The notes under the pieces were generated by a model, which saw only the letters and a program-made list of their open reading frames with translations, made no database searches and was not told where the DNA came from. A program made the position numbers and the translations under genes. Source: DATAVB01 sp040414495 (GTDB lineage Bacteria; Actinomycetota; Actinomycetes; Mycobacteriales; QHCD01). Taken from it: DNA of 64,000 nt. Shown piece after piece: positions 8,045-17,423 of this stretch. Location of the stretch: NCBI GenBank assembly GCA_040414495.1, contig JBEDUI010000296.1, forward strand, positions 16,463 through 80,462, in the 5' to 3' direction. Position 1 is the stretch's first letter, and every line of letters begins with the position of its first letter.

Positions 8045-9040
8045 TCAGGAGGCCGATGAGTCCTCGGGCGCCTTGGCGGCCGGGTCGGTCCAGATGTGCA
8101 CGCGGTTGTCGGCGCGCTTCTCCAGCCCACCGACCCCGGTCGCGGTGCTCAGAGCGTCGGCGTACGGCAGGTCGGCGTCAAGTCTGTGCAGCTCCTCGGC
8201 GAGCAGTTCGCCCAGGCCGCGGTCGGGCATCGGCACCGTGTTGCTGGCCGAACCGTGCTCGCCGCGATCGAGCTGCGCATGGCCGTCGTTGCCCCGGCGC
8301 AGTCGCAGCTCACCGTCGGCGCTGGTCGAAACCATGACCTCGGCCAGATCGCCGTCGCCGTTGCCGACCACGGGCACCTTCGTGCCTAACCGGCTGCCCA
8401 GCCATCCGGCCAGCAGCTGCGCGCTCGGGCTGTCGGCCGGACCGGAGACGCTGGCGCCGACGACATCGCTGTTGGAAGAGTCCACCGCGGCCGCCAACTG
8501 GCTGCGCCACGGGGTGATCCGGGTCCAGCACAGGTCGGTGTCGCCGGGGGCGTAGTCCTCGGCCCGCCGACGCAGTGCCTCGCTCGGATTGGCAGCGCGG
8601 GCGCAGTCGGTGATCCGACGATCAGCGAATACGCCCAACGGGTCGTGCGCGATCAGGTCCGGCGGCTCGCCATGCCACCACGTCACCACCGGTACGTCGG
8701 GGGCGAGCAGCGGCAGCGTGACCGACTCGGCGTGCAGCGCCAGCCGGCCGTACATCCGCAGCACGACCGCCTCGCCCGGACCCAGCCGACCGCCGATCAG
8801 CACCTCGGCGTCGAGCCGGGGGACCGGGGCGTCGACCTCACGACGTACGACGATCAGCAGTCGGCACGGGTGGTGCGAGGCGGCCATCGTCGCGGCGGCC
8901 TCGGCCTCCGGGACGTCGCGTTCGTTCACCACGACGACCAGGGTCAGCGCACAACCGGAGGTCATCGCGCCGCCGGTACGCCGCTCGGCGGACAACGCCT
9001 TGACCACTTCGGTGCCGGTCGTATCCCACAGCGTTGTCAT
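8045..9040 (-). CDS. opcA: glucose-6-phosphate dehydrogenase assembly protein OpcA
   Basis: OpcA is required for assembly or allosteric activity of Zwf in cyanobacteria and actinobacteria. The 331-residue product has the family pattern: N-terminal MTTLWDTTGTEVVKAL, ALTLVVVVNERD, SHHPCRLLIVV, and the central VTWWHGEPPDLIAHDPLGVFADRRITD. The ATG at 9040 is preceded by a GGAGGGG site, so longer frames reaching back to 9295 are discarded. It lies between zwf (67 bases upstream) and pgl (53 bases downstream), which matches its role. Confidence 0.95.
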   Translation of the reverse strand: MTTLWDTTGTEVVKALSAERRTGGAMTSGCALTLVVVVNERDVPEAEAAATMAASHHPCRLLIVVRREVDAPVPRLDAEVLIGGRLGPGEAVVLRMYGRLALHAESVTLPLLAPDVPVVTWWHGEPPDLIAHDPLGVFADRRITDCARAANPSEALRRRAEDYAPGDTDLCWTRITPWRSQLAAAVDSSNSDVVGASVSGPADSPSAQLLAGWLGSRLGTKVPVVGNGDGDLAEVMVSTSADGELRLRRGNDGHAQLDRGEHGSASNTVPMPDRGLGELLAEELHRLDADLPYADALSTATGVGGLEKRADNRVHIWTDPAAKAPEDSSAS

Positions 9041-9107
9041 GAGCTGGCCCCTCCGGTGTACGTCGCGACATTGCGAGTAGCGAATGCGTGGTTGTCGGTA
9101 CGGAAGT

Positions 9108-10646
9108 TCACGGCCGTCTCCACGCCCGCCCGTCGCGCGCCAGCATTTCGTCGGCAGCCTTGGGCCCCCACTCGCCAGCCCGGTAGAACTTCGGCTGCTG
9201 ACCGGTCCAGAAATCCTCCAGCGGGTCGATGACCCGCCATGAGGCCTCGACCTCGTCGTTGCGCGGGAACAACGTCGCGTCGCCGAGCAGCACATCCAGC
9301 ACGAGTCGCTCGTACGCCTCGGGGCTGGACTCGGTGAACGCCTCGCCGTAGAGGAAGTCCATCGCCACGTCCCGGACCTCCATCGTGCTGCCGGGAACCT
9401 TGGAGCCGAACTTCAGCGTGACGCCCTCGTCGGGCTGCACCCGGATCACCAGCTGGTTGTTGCCCAGCTCGGCGGTGTCGGTGACGTCGAACGGCAGATG
9501 CGGCGCTTTCCGGAAGACCAACGCGATCTCGGTGACCCGGTGGGGTAGCCGCTTTCCGGTCCGCAGGTAGAACGGAACGCCGGCCCAGCGCCGGGTCTGC
9601 ACACCGAGCCGTACCGCGGCGTAGGTCTCGGTCTTAGAGGTGGGCGGTACGTCCTTCTCCTGCCGGTAACCGGCTGCGCGCTCGCCGGCCAGCCAGCCCT
9701 GCTCATACTGACCGCGGATCGCGTACCGGCGCATGTCCTCCGGCAGGCTGATCGCGCGCAGAATCTTCAACTTCTCGGTACGCAGCGCATCGGCGGAGAA
9801 CTCGACCGGCTCCTCCATCGCGGTGAGCGCGAGCAGCTGCAGCAGGTGGTTCTGCAACACATCCCGGGCCGCGCCAGTCCGGTCGTAGAAACCGGCCCGG
9901 GTGCCGATGCCGACGTCCTCGGCCATGGTGATCTGCACGGAGTCGACGTAATTGGAATTCCACACCGGCTCGAAGAGCATGTTGGCGAACCGCAGCGCCA
10001 ACAGGTTCTGCACGGTCTCCTTGCCGAGGTAGTGGTCGATCCGGAAGACGTCGTTGGCGGTGAACACCTCGTCCACGAGCTGGTTCAGCTCGCGACCGCT
10101 CTCCAGATCGTGGCCGAACGGCTTCTCGACCACGACCCGGCGCCAGCCGCCTGACGCCTCGTTGTTGCTCATTCCGGTGCGCTGCATCTGCTTGAGCACG
10201 GTCGGGAACATCGCCGGCGGGATGGACAAATAGAACGCCGCGTTGCCCCGGATGCCATGCGACTCGGACAGGTCGTTCAGTGTCTGGGCAAGCGTGTCGA
10301 ACGCCTCGTCGTCGTCGAACGAGCCCGGCACGAACTTCACGTTGCCGATCAGTCGGGCCCAGGTCTCCTCGCGCCACGGCGTACGGGCGTGCTCGCGAGC
10401 CGCCTGCTTGGCCAGGGCCTCGAAGTCACCGTGGTCCCAGTCGCGCCGGGCGAATCCGAGCAGTACGAAATCGGTGGGCAACAGGCCGCGGTTGGCCAGG
10501 TCGTAGACGGCCGGAAGCAGCTTTTTACGCGCCAGATCTCCGGTCACGCCGAAGACGACCAGGGCACACGGCTCCGGGATCCGCGGCAGCCGTCGGTCCC
10601 GTGAGTCGCGCAGCGGATTACGGCGGCGCGCGAGGCTCCCGGTCAT
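9108..10646 (-). CDS. zwf: glucose-6-phosphate 1-dehydrogenase
   Basis: This enzyme oxidises glucose-6-phosphate to 6-phosphogluconolactone with NADP. The 512-residue protein shows the dinucleotide site VVFGVTGDLARKKLLPAVYDL, the EKPFGHDL strand, and the substrate motif RIDHYLGKETVQNL with its catalytic His/Asp/Lys. I start at the ATG at 10646. A TTG at 10685, one base after the pgi stop codon, would add 13 basic residues and is a real alternative given the tight operon. It is the fourth gene of the pentose phosphate operon. Confidence 0.95.
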   Translation of the reverse strand: MTGSLARRRNPLRDSRDRRLPRIPEPCALVVFGVTGDLARKKLLPAVYDLANRGLLPTDFVLLGFARRDWDHGDFEALAKQAAREHARTPWREETWARLIGNVKFVPGSFDDDEAFDTLAQTLNDLSESHGIRGNAAFYLSIPPAMFPTVLKQMQRTGMSNNEASGGWRRVVVEKPFGHDLESGRELNQLVDEVFTANDVFRIDHYLGKETVQNLLALRFANMLFEPVWNSNYVDSVQITMAEDVGIGTRAGFYDRTGAARDVLQNHLLQLLALTAMEEPVEFSADALRTEKLKILRAISLPEDMRRYAIRGQYEQGWLAGERAAGYRQEKDVPPTSKTETYAAVRLGVQTRRWAGVPFYLRTGKRLPHRVTEIALVFRKAPHLPFDVTDTAELGNNQLVIRVQPDEGVTLKFGSKVPGSTMEVRDVAMDFLYGEAFTESSPEAYERLVLDVLLGDATLFPRNDEVEASWRVIDPLEDFWTGQQPKFYRAGEWGPKAADEMLARDGRAWRRP

Positions 10647-10686
10647 GATCCGGCCCGCTCGACGAGCACGTTGCCGGCTTGACAAG

Positions 10687-12303
10687 TCACGAGATTGCCT
10701 CCATCAGCTGGCCGAGGCCAGCAGCACGATCGGTCAGGTGCAGGTGTAACACGGGACGACCCTTGGCCGCGATCACCGCTGCGTCGCCCGCCGCCTGCGC
10801 CGCCTGCAGCACCCCGAAGGTGTACGGACGGTCGGGGATGTCGAGATCCTCGCTGACGGCACCGGTGATCTGGATGAAGCCGCCGTTCGGGTGGCCACCC
10901 TTGTGGTACTGCCCGGTGGAGTGCAGAAACCGCGGTCCGAAGCCGAATGTCGTCTGCAGCCCGGTCGAGCGGGCCACCTCGGCCCGCAGATCGGCGGCCG
11001 ACGCCTCGGCGTGCCGGTTGAGGTAGGCCTGGATGGACAGGTATCCGGCCGGCGGCGCGAGGTTGCGCAGCCCGTTGACCACCTCGGTGAGCGTGTGCGC
11101 ACCTCGGAGCACCGTCTCGTCGCCGTACACCTCGACCGCGCCATCCACGAAGGCGGGCTTGGGTGCCTCGGACGAGCCAGAGGAATCCAGCAGCGAGCGC
11201 GCCTGTGCCTTGGCTTCCTCCACATTGGGCTGGTCGAACGGGTTGATGCCGATGATCCGGCCGGCCACCGCGATCGCGTACTCCCAGACCAGGAAGGCCG
11301 CGCCGAGTGGGTACCGGATGCTGGCGCCGTACCCGGATGGGGCCGGGTTCGCGGAGGCGTCTTCCGGACCGAGCACCACCAGAATCGCGTCCTGACCGGC
11401 GTCGGCGAAACCGGGTGCTCCGACGCCTTCCACGACGACCGGCAACAGACCCTTGCCGTTCTTGCCGGTCGACTCGGCGATCAGCTGCTCGACCCAGTCA
11501 CCGAACCCGGCGATGCCCGACCCGGTGTCGGCGAGCACGACCTTCTCCGAACCGGCGTTATGGGCCAGGCCCAGGACCGCGCCCAACCCGAGACCGGGAT
11601 TCCCGGCCGCGTCCTCGCTCAGCGCACCGCTGACCGATTCGGCCTCGTCCAACAGCGCGCCGATGTCTGCGCCCGCCAGTCCGGCCGGAACCAGCCCGAA
11701 GGCGGTCAGCGCGCTGTAGCGACCGCCGACGTTCGGGTCGGCCAGGAACACCTTGCGGTAGCCGGCGTCGCGGGCCAACTTCTCCAGGGGCGAACCCGGG
11801 TCGGTGACGACGACCATCCGGCTGGCGGCGTCGATACCGGCGTCGGTGAACGCTTTCTCGTAGGCCCGGCGGTGCGAATCGGTCTCGACCGTGCCGCCGG
11901 ACTTGCTGGAGACCACGAGCACGGTGCGCTCCAGCCGGTCGCCCAGCGCCGCCCGGACCTGGCCAGCATCGGTGGTGTCGAGGATGACCAACTCGACCCC
12001 CGCGGTCGTGGTGATCACCTCCGGCGCCAGCGAGCTGCCGCCCATCCCGGTCAGCACGATGTGGTCGATGTCCTCGGCCAGCAACTGCTCACGCAGCGCG
12101 CTGATCTCGGCGACCAGCGGCCTGGAGGACTCGGCCAGACCGACCCAGGAGAGTCGGATCGAGGCCTCGTGCTCCGCATCAGGACCCCACAGCGTCGGGT
12201 CCTGCGCGGTGATCTTGCTCGCCACCTTGTCCGCGACCAACGTGTCAACGGTGGCGCTGAAGTTGCTCTGCGGCGGGTAGCTCAGCGCGAGGTCACCGCT
12301 CAT
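10687..12303 (-). CDS. pgi: glucose-6-phosphate isomerase
   Basis: This enzyme interconverts glucose-6-phosphate and fructose-6-phosphate. The 538-residue protein belongs to the actinobacterial/TAL-PGI-related group: VLTGMGGSSLAPEV, VVSSKSGGTVET, DPNVGGRYSALTAFGLVPAGL and the C-terminal HSTGQYHKGGHPNGGF. It is placed between tal and zwf in the pentose phosphate operon, linking transaldolase output back to Zwf substrate. Its ATG overlaps the tal stop by 4 bases, implying coupled translation. Confidence 0.95.
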   Translation of the reverse strand: MSGDLALSYPPQSNFSATVDTLVADKVASKITAQDPTLWGPDAEHEASIRLSWVGLAESSRPLVAEISALREQLLAEDIDHIVLTGMGGSSLAPEVITTTAGVELVILDTTDAGQVRAALGDRLERTVLVVSSKSGGTVETDSHRRAYEKAFTDAGIDAASRMVVVTDPGSPLEKLARDAGYRKVFLADPNVGGRYSALTAFGLVPAGLAGADIGALLDEAESVSGALSEDAAGNPGLGLGAVLGLAHNAGSEKVVLADTGSGIAGFGDWVEQLIAESTGKNGKGLLPVVVEGVGAPGFADAGQDAILVVLGPEDASANPAPSGYGASIRYPLGAAFLVWEYAIAVAGRIIGINPFDQPNVEEAKAQARSLLDSSGSSEAPKPAFVDGAVEVYGDETVLRGAHTLTEVVNGLRNLAPPAGYLSIQAYLNRHAEASAADLRAEVARSTGLQTTFGFGPRFLHSTGQYHKGGHPNGGFIQITGAVSEDLDIPDRPYTFGVLQAAQAAGDAAVIAAKGRPVLHLHLTDRAAGLGQLMEAIS

Positions 12304-13406
12304 TTCGCGGCGCCCTTCAGCTGCGTGGCGACGGTGTCCAGCAGGTGTTTCCAGGATTCGTCGAACTTGGCCACGCCCTCGTCCTCAAGGACCTGAACGA
12401 CGTCGTCGTAGTCGACCCCGACCTCTGCCAACGCATCGAGCTGCTGCTGGGCCCGGGCGTAGTTGCCAGTAATCGTGTCGCCCTCAAGCTTGCCGTGATC
12501 GGCGACCGCGTCCATCGTGGCCTCGGGCATGGTGTTGACGATGCCGGGGGCAACCAGATCGACCACATACCGCGTGTCGTCGTAGGCCGGGTTCTTCACG
12601 CCGGTCGATGCCCACAGTGGACGTTGCGGGGCGGCTCCGGCGGCGGCCAGCGCCTTCCACCGGTCCGTGGAGAACGCCTTCTCATACCGCTGGTAGGCGA
12701 GCCGGGCGTTGGCGATCGCGGATGTGCCGAGCAGCGCCTTGGCCGCTTCGCTGCCGATCTTCTCCAGCCGCTTGTCGACCTCGGTGTCGACCCGGGAGAC
12801 GAAGAACGAGGCGACCGATGCGAGCTGGGACAGGTCGTGGCCGTTGGCCTTGGCCTGCTCCAGGCCGCTCATGAACGCGTCCATCACGGCGTCGTACCGA
12901 TCGAGCGAGAAGATCAGCGTCACGTTGACGCTGACCCCGGCCGCGAGGGTCTCGGTGATCGCCGGCAGACCTTCCTTCGTCGCCGGAATCTTGATGTAGA
13001 CGTTGGGCCGGTCGACCAACCACCACAGGGCCTTGGCCTCGGCCACCGTCTTGGCGGTGTCGTGCGCCAGCCGCGGGTCGACCTCGATCGAGATGCGCCC
13101 GTCGCCGTTGGTCCGTTCGTAGATCGGGCGCAGTACGTCGGCGGCGGCGCGGACGTCGGTCGTGGTGATGGAACGGACCGCTTCCTCCAGCGCTACCTCG
13201 CGCAGCGCCAGATCACGGGTCTGTTCGTCGTAAGCGTCGCCCTTGTCCAATGCATTGGCGAAGATTGTGGGGTTGGTCGTCGCGCCGACAACGTGCTTGT
13301 CCTTGATCAGCGCGGCGAAGCTGCCGCTACGCAGCCGCTCCCGGGACATGTCATCGAGCCATACCGCCACACCAGCAGCGGACAGTTCGGCGAGAACGTC
13401 AGTCAT
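12300..13406 (-). CDS. tal: transaldolase
   Basis: Transaldolase moves a dihydroxyacetone unit between sedoheptulose-7-phosphate and glyceraldehyde-3-phosphate. The 368-residue protein shows WLDDMSRERL near the N-terminus, VVGATTNPTIF, VSIEVDPRLA-like ISIEVDPRLAHDT, the Schiff-base lysine in NVYIKIPATKEGL, and VNVTLIFSLDRY. Length fits the longer actinobacterial group. The ATG follows a GGGAGGC site 35 bases after tkt and ends inside the pgi start. Confidence 0.96.
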   Translation of the reverse strand: MTDVLAELSAAGVAVWLDDMSRERLRSGSFAALIKDKHVVGATTNPTIFANALDKGDAYDEQTRDLALREVALEEAVRSITTTDVRAAADVLRPIYERTNGDGRISIEVDPRLAHDTAKTVAEAKALWWLVDRPNVYIKIPATKEGLPAITETLAAGVSVNVTLIFSLDRYDAVMDAFMSGLEQAKANGHDLSQLASVASFFVSRVDTEVDKRLEKIGSEAAKALLGTSAIANARLAYQRYEKAFSTDRWKALAAAGAAPQRPLWASTGVKNPAYDDTRYVVDLVAPGIVNTMPEATMDAVADHGKLEGDTITGNYARAQQQLDALAEVGVDYDDVVQVLEDEGVAKFDESWKHLLDTVATQLKGAAK

Positions 13407-13441
13407 CTATTGCCTCCCATGAAGAACGAGCGATAACCGAA

Positions 13442-15562
13442 TCAGCTGCCTGTGGTGTTACCCGTCTGGGCGCGAACCTTGTCAAGGCTGGCGTGTGCCG
13501 CTGCGACGACGCGGTCGACGGTGAAGCCGAACTGTTCGTAGAGCGTCGCGTAGGCCGCGCTGGCGCCGTAGTGCTCGAGGCTGACGGTCTCGCCGGCCTC
13601 GCCGACGAAGTCGCGCCAGCCCTGGGCGATGGCGGCCTCGACGCTGACCCGGGCCTTGACGTTCGGCGGCAGAACCTGCTGCCGGTACGCGTCGTCCTGC
13701 TCGTTGAACCACTCGACGCACGGCATGGACACCACACTTGTGGCAACCCCATCGGCCTCCAGAGCCTTCCGCGCCTGAACTGCGAGTTGGACCTCAGAGC
13801 CCGTGGCGATGATGATCACCGCCGGCGTGCCGCCGGTCGCCGGTGCCAGCACGTAACCGCCCTTGGCGACGCCGTCGGCCGAGGCGTACTCGGAGCGGTC
13901 GAACGTCGGCAGATTCTGCCGGGACAGGGCCAATCCGGCCGGACGGTCGGTGTGCTCCAGGACGGTCCGCCAGGCGACCGCGGTCTCGTTGGCGTCGGCC
14001 GGGCGCACCACGTCCAGGCCCGGGATCGCCCGCAGCGCGGCCAGATGCTCCACCGGCTGGTGGGTCGGGCCGTCCTCGCCGAGACCGATCGAGTCGTGCG
14101 TCCAGACATAGGTCACCGGCAGCTTCATCAGGGCCGCGAGCCGAACCGCCGGGCGCATGTAATCGGAGAAGACCAGGAACGTGCCACCGTACGGCCGGGT
14201 CCCGCCGTGCAGCGCGATTCCGTTGAGGATCGAGGCCATCGCGTGCTCGCGGATGCCGAAGTGCAGCGTGCGTCCGTACGGGCCGCCGGGGAACTCCTTG
14301 GTCTGGCGCTCGGGCGGCACGAACGACGGTTCGCCCTTCATCGTCGTGTTGTTCGACCCGGCCAGGTCGGCCGATCCGCCCCAGATCTCGGGGAACGGGA
14401 TGAGGCTCTTGAGCACCGCCTCGGAGGCTTTACGAGTGGCGATGCCCTTCTCGTCGGCCGGGAAGGTCGGGAGGCTCTCGGCCCAACCGGCGGGCAGCCG
14501 CCGCTCACGCAGCCGGTCGTGGAGCTCCTTGGCCGCCGGGTTGGCCTGGGCCCAGGCGTCGTACCGCTGCTGCCAGTCGGCGTGCGCCTGCCGGCCGCGG
14601 TCGAGTACCTCGCGGGCGCGGGCCAGCACCTTGGGGTCAACGTCGAACTGCTGCTCCGGATCGAAACCGAGCACCGTCTTGGTAGCGGCGACCTCATCGG
14701 CGCCGAGGGCCGAGCCGTGCGAGGCGCCGGTGTTCTGAGCGTTCGGTGCTGGCCAGGCGATGATCGTGCGCAGCTTGATGATCGAGGGGCGGTTGGTCTC
14801 CGCGCGTGCCGTTTCGTAGGCGTGCTCGAGCGCGGCGACGTTCTCCACGTACGAGCCGTCGTCGCCGACCCAGTCAACGGCCTGGGTATGCCAGCCGTAC
14901 GCCTCGTACCGCTTGAGCACATCCTCGGAGAACGCGACGTTCGTGTCGTCCTCGATCGAGATCCGGTTGTCGTCGTAGAGCAGGATCAGATTGCCCAGCT
15001 GCTGGTGGCCGGCGAGCGAGCTTGCCTCGCTGGAAATGCCTTCTTCGAGGTCGCCGTCGGAGGCGATCACGTAGATGTGGTGGTCGAACGGGCTCGTCCC
15101 GGCCGGCGCGTCCGGGTCAAGCAGGCCGCGCTCACGGCGCGCCGCCATCGCCATGCCAACCGCGTTGGCGATGCCCTGACCGAGTGGGCCAGTGGTGGTC
15201 TCGACACCGGCGGTGTGCCCATGCTCGGGATGGCCCGGGGTCAATGAACCCCAGGTGCGCAGCGCCTTGATGTCCTCAAGCTGCAGGCCATAGCCAGAGA
15301 GAAAGAGCTGTAGATACAAGGTCAGGCTCGAGTGCCCGGCGGACAACACGAAACGGTCCCGACCGGTCCAGTCGGGATCGCTGGGATCGTGTCGCATGAT
15401 CTGCTGGTAGAGCAGGTATGCCGCTGGTGCCAGGCTCATCGCTGTGCCAGGGTGCCCGTTGCCGGTTTTCTGCACGGCATCCATGGCGAGGACCCGGATT
15501 GTGTCGACAGCCTTCCGGTCCTCGTCGGTCCAGCTGGCGGGATATATGTCGGTATTCGTCAC
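13442..15562 (-). CDS. tkt: transketolase
   Basis: This thiamine-diphosphate enzyme transfers two-carbon units in the non-oxidative pentose phosphate pathway. The 706-residue protein has KTGNGHPGTAMSLAPAAYLLYQ at its N-terminus, SAGHSSLTLY, the TPP motif around ASDGDLEEGISSEAS to LYDDNRISIEDDTN, and the pyrimidine domain with YGGTFLVFSDYMRPAVR and IREHAMASILNG. The GTG at 15562, 8 bases after GAGGAGC, is the start. The reading frame stays open another 1.3 kb across ctaB but encodes nothing there. It is the first gene of the operon. Confidence 0.96.
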   Translation of the reverse strand: MTNTDIYPASWTDEDRKAVDTIRVLAMDAVQKTGNGHPGTAMSLAPAAYLLYQQIMRHDPSDPDWTGRDRFVLSAGHSSLTLYLQLFLSGYGLQLEDIKALRTWGSLTPGHPEHGHTAGVETTTGPLGQGIANAVGMAMAARRERGLLDPDAPAGTSPFDHHIYVIASDGDLEEGISSEASSLAGHQQLGNLILLYDDNRISIEDDTNVAFSEDVLKRYEAYGWHTQAVDWVGDDGSYVENVAALEHAYETARAETNRPSIIKLRTIIAWPAPNAQNTGASHGSALGADEVAATKTVLGFDPEQQFDVDPKVLARAREVLDRGRQAHADWQQRYDAWAQANPAAKELHDRLRERRLPAGWAESLPTFPADEKGIATRKASEAVLKSLIPFPEIWGGSADLAGSNNTTMKGEPSFVPPERQTKEFPGGPYGRTLHFGIREHAMASILNGIALHGGTRPYGGTFLVFSDYMRPAVRLAALMKLPVTYVWTHDSIGLGEDGPTHQPVEHLAALRAIPGLDVVRPADANETAVAWRTVLEHTDRPAGLALSRQNLPTFDRSEYASADGVAKGGYVLAPATGGTPAVIIIATGSEVQLAVQARKALEADGVATSVVSMPCVEWFNEQDDAYRQQVLPPNVKARVSVEAAIAQGWRDFVGEAGETVSLEHYGASAAYATLYEQFGFTVDRVVAAAHASLDKVRAQTGNTTGS

Positions 15563-15886
15563 CCGTGCGCGCTCCTCGCAGGACAGGCTCGGCCGCTGCG
15601 CCCGAACCAGTCGCAGGACCGTGCGTGATAACGGCTCCCACCCTAGCCCCGGCGCTAACGGCACAGCAGGAAGCCTGTGGACGAGCCATATGGGCGTGTG
15701 GATGTTCGCTGTTCGTACAACTGGCGTTGGCCCGTCTGCTGACCCGAGGCAACCGGCGAGCACCCCGGGCCAGGATGCACGCAAGCCCGCGTCTACAGTT
15801 GGATCCGCGCGGCGGGTGTGTCGCGCTGCCCGGATCATGAGTGACAGCGGCTGGGGTGCTCGTTTCGTGTTGTCTTCGGTTAGCGG
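15563..15886. other. divergent promoter region between tkt and ctaB
   Basis: This 324-base gap separates the divergent tkt operon and ctaB. Apart from the tkt ribosome site and a weak -10-like hexamer I see no hairpin, repeat or gene. Confidence 0.45.
15640..15645 (-). promoter_or_regulatory. possible -10 of the tkt operon
   Basis: On the minus strand TAGGGT lies about 78 bases upstream of the tkt GTG. It has TANNNT form with no clear -35, so confidence is low. Confidence 0.25.
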
Positions 15887-16804
15887 TTGTCGGCGGACGT
15901 GACTGCCTACACCCCGGTGGCACCGCGCAGTGTCGGCTCGGTGCTGCGGGCCTATCTCGCGCTGACCAAGCCCCGCATCATCGAGCTGCTGCTGGTCACG
16001 ACGGTGCCGACCATGCTGTTGGCGGCTCGAGGCCTGCCGCGGTGGACGGTCGTGGTGGCGACCCTGATCGGCGGCATGTTGGCCGCTGGCAGTGCGAACG
16101 CGCTCAACTGCTACGTCGACCGGGACATCGACCAGGTCATGCACCGCACCCAGCGGCGTCCGCTGGCCAAGCAATCGGTCTCGCCGCGTAATGCGCTGAT
16201 CTTCGGCATCGCACTGGGCGTGCTCGCCACGGCCTGGCTCGCGGTCACCACGAATGTGCTCTCGGCCGGCCTGGCCGACGCGACCATTCTGTTCTACGTC
16301 TTTGTCTATTCGATGGGCCTCAAACGCCGCACCTCGCAGAACGTCGTCTGGGGCGGCGCGGCCGGATGTATGCCGGCACTGATCGGCTGGTCGACCGTCA
16401 CCGGCACGGTGTCGTGGGCCGCCGCGACGTTGTTCCTGGTCATCTTTTTCTGGACTCCGCCGCACACCTGGGCGCTGGGCATGCGCTTCCGTGAGGACTA
16501 CGCGCGGGCCGGGGTACCGATGCTGCCCGCGGTCGCGCCGGCCACCGTGGTTGCTAACCGCATCGTCTTCTACACCTGGCTGATGATCGCCTCGTCGCTG
16601 GTGCTGTGGCCGTTGGCTACCGGCTGGATTTACGGCGCGGCGGCCATCGCGCTGGGTGTGGTTTTCCTGGGGTACGCGTACCGCCTGCGGTCGCAGGTTC
16701 GCGGCGGCGGCAAGGTCAAGCCGCTGGCGTTGTTCAAGTGGTCGAATACGTACCTGTCGTTGCTGTTTCTCGCTGTCGCGGTCGACGCGCTCGTGCTGCA
16801 CTGA
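15887..16804 (+). CDS. ctaB: protoheme IX farnesyltransferase (heme O synthase)
   Basis: This membrane UbiA-family enzyme attaches a farnesyl chain to heme B, giving heme O for terminal oxidases. The 305-residue protein has about nine transmembrane segments, the first Asp-rich motif NCYVDRDIDQVMHRTQRRPL, and the second conserved loop MRFREDYARAGVPMLP. The start is a TTG at 15887, but an in-frame GTG at 15899 is equally possible and neither has a strong ribosome site. The partner heme A synthase lies 12 kb away at 28443. Divergence from tkt is the usual actinobacterial arrangement. Confidence 0.95.
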   Translation: MSADVTAYTPVAPRSVGSVLRAYLALTKPRIIELLLVTTVPTMLLAARGLPRWTVVVATLIGGMLAAGSANALNCYVDRDIDQVMHRTQRRPLAKQSVSPRNALIFGIALGVLATAWLAVTTNVLSAGLADATILFYVFVYSMGLKRRTSQNVVWGGAAGCMPALIGWSTVTGTVSWAAATLFLVIFFWTPPHTWALGMRFREDYARAGVPMLPAVAPATVVANRIVFYTWLMIASSLVLWPLATGWIYGAAAIALGVVFLGYAYRLRSQVRGGGKVKPLALFKWSNTYLSLLFLAVAVDALVLH

Positions 16805-16877
16805 TAGCTGCCTTTTACCCCTTCTTTCCGCATCGCTCCGTTGGAGGAGTAGCGCGAAGATCAAGCCTCCCCTAAAC

Positions 16878-16891
16878 GAGAGCACCGCTCT
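16878..16891. promoter_or_regulatory. operator-like palindrome, copy 1
   Basis: GAGAGCACCGCTCT contains the inverted repeat AGAGC and GCTCT. It abuts and overlaps by one base the TTGCTT -35 hexamer of the oxidoreductase promoter. A second copy lies at 16931, matching 11 of 14 bases. Confidence 0.5.
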
Positions 16892-16919
16892 TGCTTCTGC
16901 GGCAATGGCCCACTAATGT
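16891..16919 (+). promoter_or_regulatory. promoter of the F420-type oxidoreductase
   Basis: A -35 hexamer TTGCTT (16891-16896) and a -10 hexamer TAATGT (16914-16919) are separated by exactly 17 bases. Transcription would start near 16926, giving a leader of about 36 bases. Confidence 0.55.
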
Positions 16920-16930
16920 CTGTCGTAACA

Positions 16931-16944
16931 GAGAGCAGTGCTCA
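16931..16944. promoter_or_regulatory. operator-like palindrome, copy 2
   Basis: GAGAGCAGTGCTCA contains the perfect palindrome GAGCA-G-TGCTC (16933-16943). It lies just after the predicted transcription start and repeats the 16878 site, so the two bracket the promoter as expected for a TetR-like repressor. Confidence 0.5.
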
Positions 16945-16961
16945 CGGAACGGGAGAATCCA

Positions 16962-17423
16962 ATGAGCAACGCACCGCACTACCGTCGCCCCGGTCAGATC
17001 CAGCAGCGCATTCTCAACCCGTGGGTGGCCTGGATGACCCGTCACGGCATGTCGTTGTGGGGGTCGCGGATCCTGCAGGTCGCCGGCCGCAGCAGCGGCG
17101 AGCCGCGCCGCACGCCGGTGAACGTCCTGACCGTGGACAAGCAGCGGTACCTGGTCTCGGCCCGGGGTCATGGGCAATGGGTGCGCAACCTGCGGGCCGC
17201 CGGCAAGGGGGAGTTGCTGCTGGGTCGTCGGGTCGAGCACTTCGCCGCCCAGGAGTTGTCCGACGAGGACAAGCCGGCGGTGCTGCGGGCCTACCTGGAG
17301 CGGTGGAAGTGGGAAGTTGGCGCGTTCTTCGACGGTGTCGGGCCGACAGCATCTGACGCCCAGCTGCTCGAGATCGCCGGGCGGCACCCGGTATTCCGCA
17401 TCGTCGAGGTCGACGACCGCTGA
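16962..17423 (+). CDS. nitroreductase/deazaflavin (F420)-dependent oxidoreductase, Ddn family
   Basis: The 153-residue protein has the split-beta-barrel Ddn pattern: the N-terminal RPGQIQQRILNPWVAWMTRHG, then VAGRSSGEPRRTPVNVL, RYLVSARGHGQWVRNLRAAG, and a C-terminal PVFRIVEV. The family binds the deazaflavin F420 (or FMN) and reduces varied substrates. The ATG at 16962 is chosen because GGGAGAA lies at the right distance; an upstream start at 16938 lies inside the operator. It is a single gene with its own promoter and two operator copies. The substrate is unknown. Confidence 0.88.
   Translation: MSNAPHYRRPGQIQQRILNPWVAWMTRHGMSLWGSRILQVAGRSSGEPRRTPVNVLTVDKQRYLVSARGHGQWVRNLRAAGKGELLLGRRVEHFAAQELSDEDKPAVLRAYLERWKWEVGAFFDGVGPTASDAQLLEIAGRHPVFRIVEVDDR

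Noticed and set aside
13442..16885. Single 1147-residue minus-strand open frame suggesting a fused transketolase
   Set aside because: The first 440 residues run antisense through ctaB and look like GC-rich shadow sequence. A GTG with a ribosome site at 15562 gives a normal transketolase.
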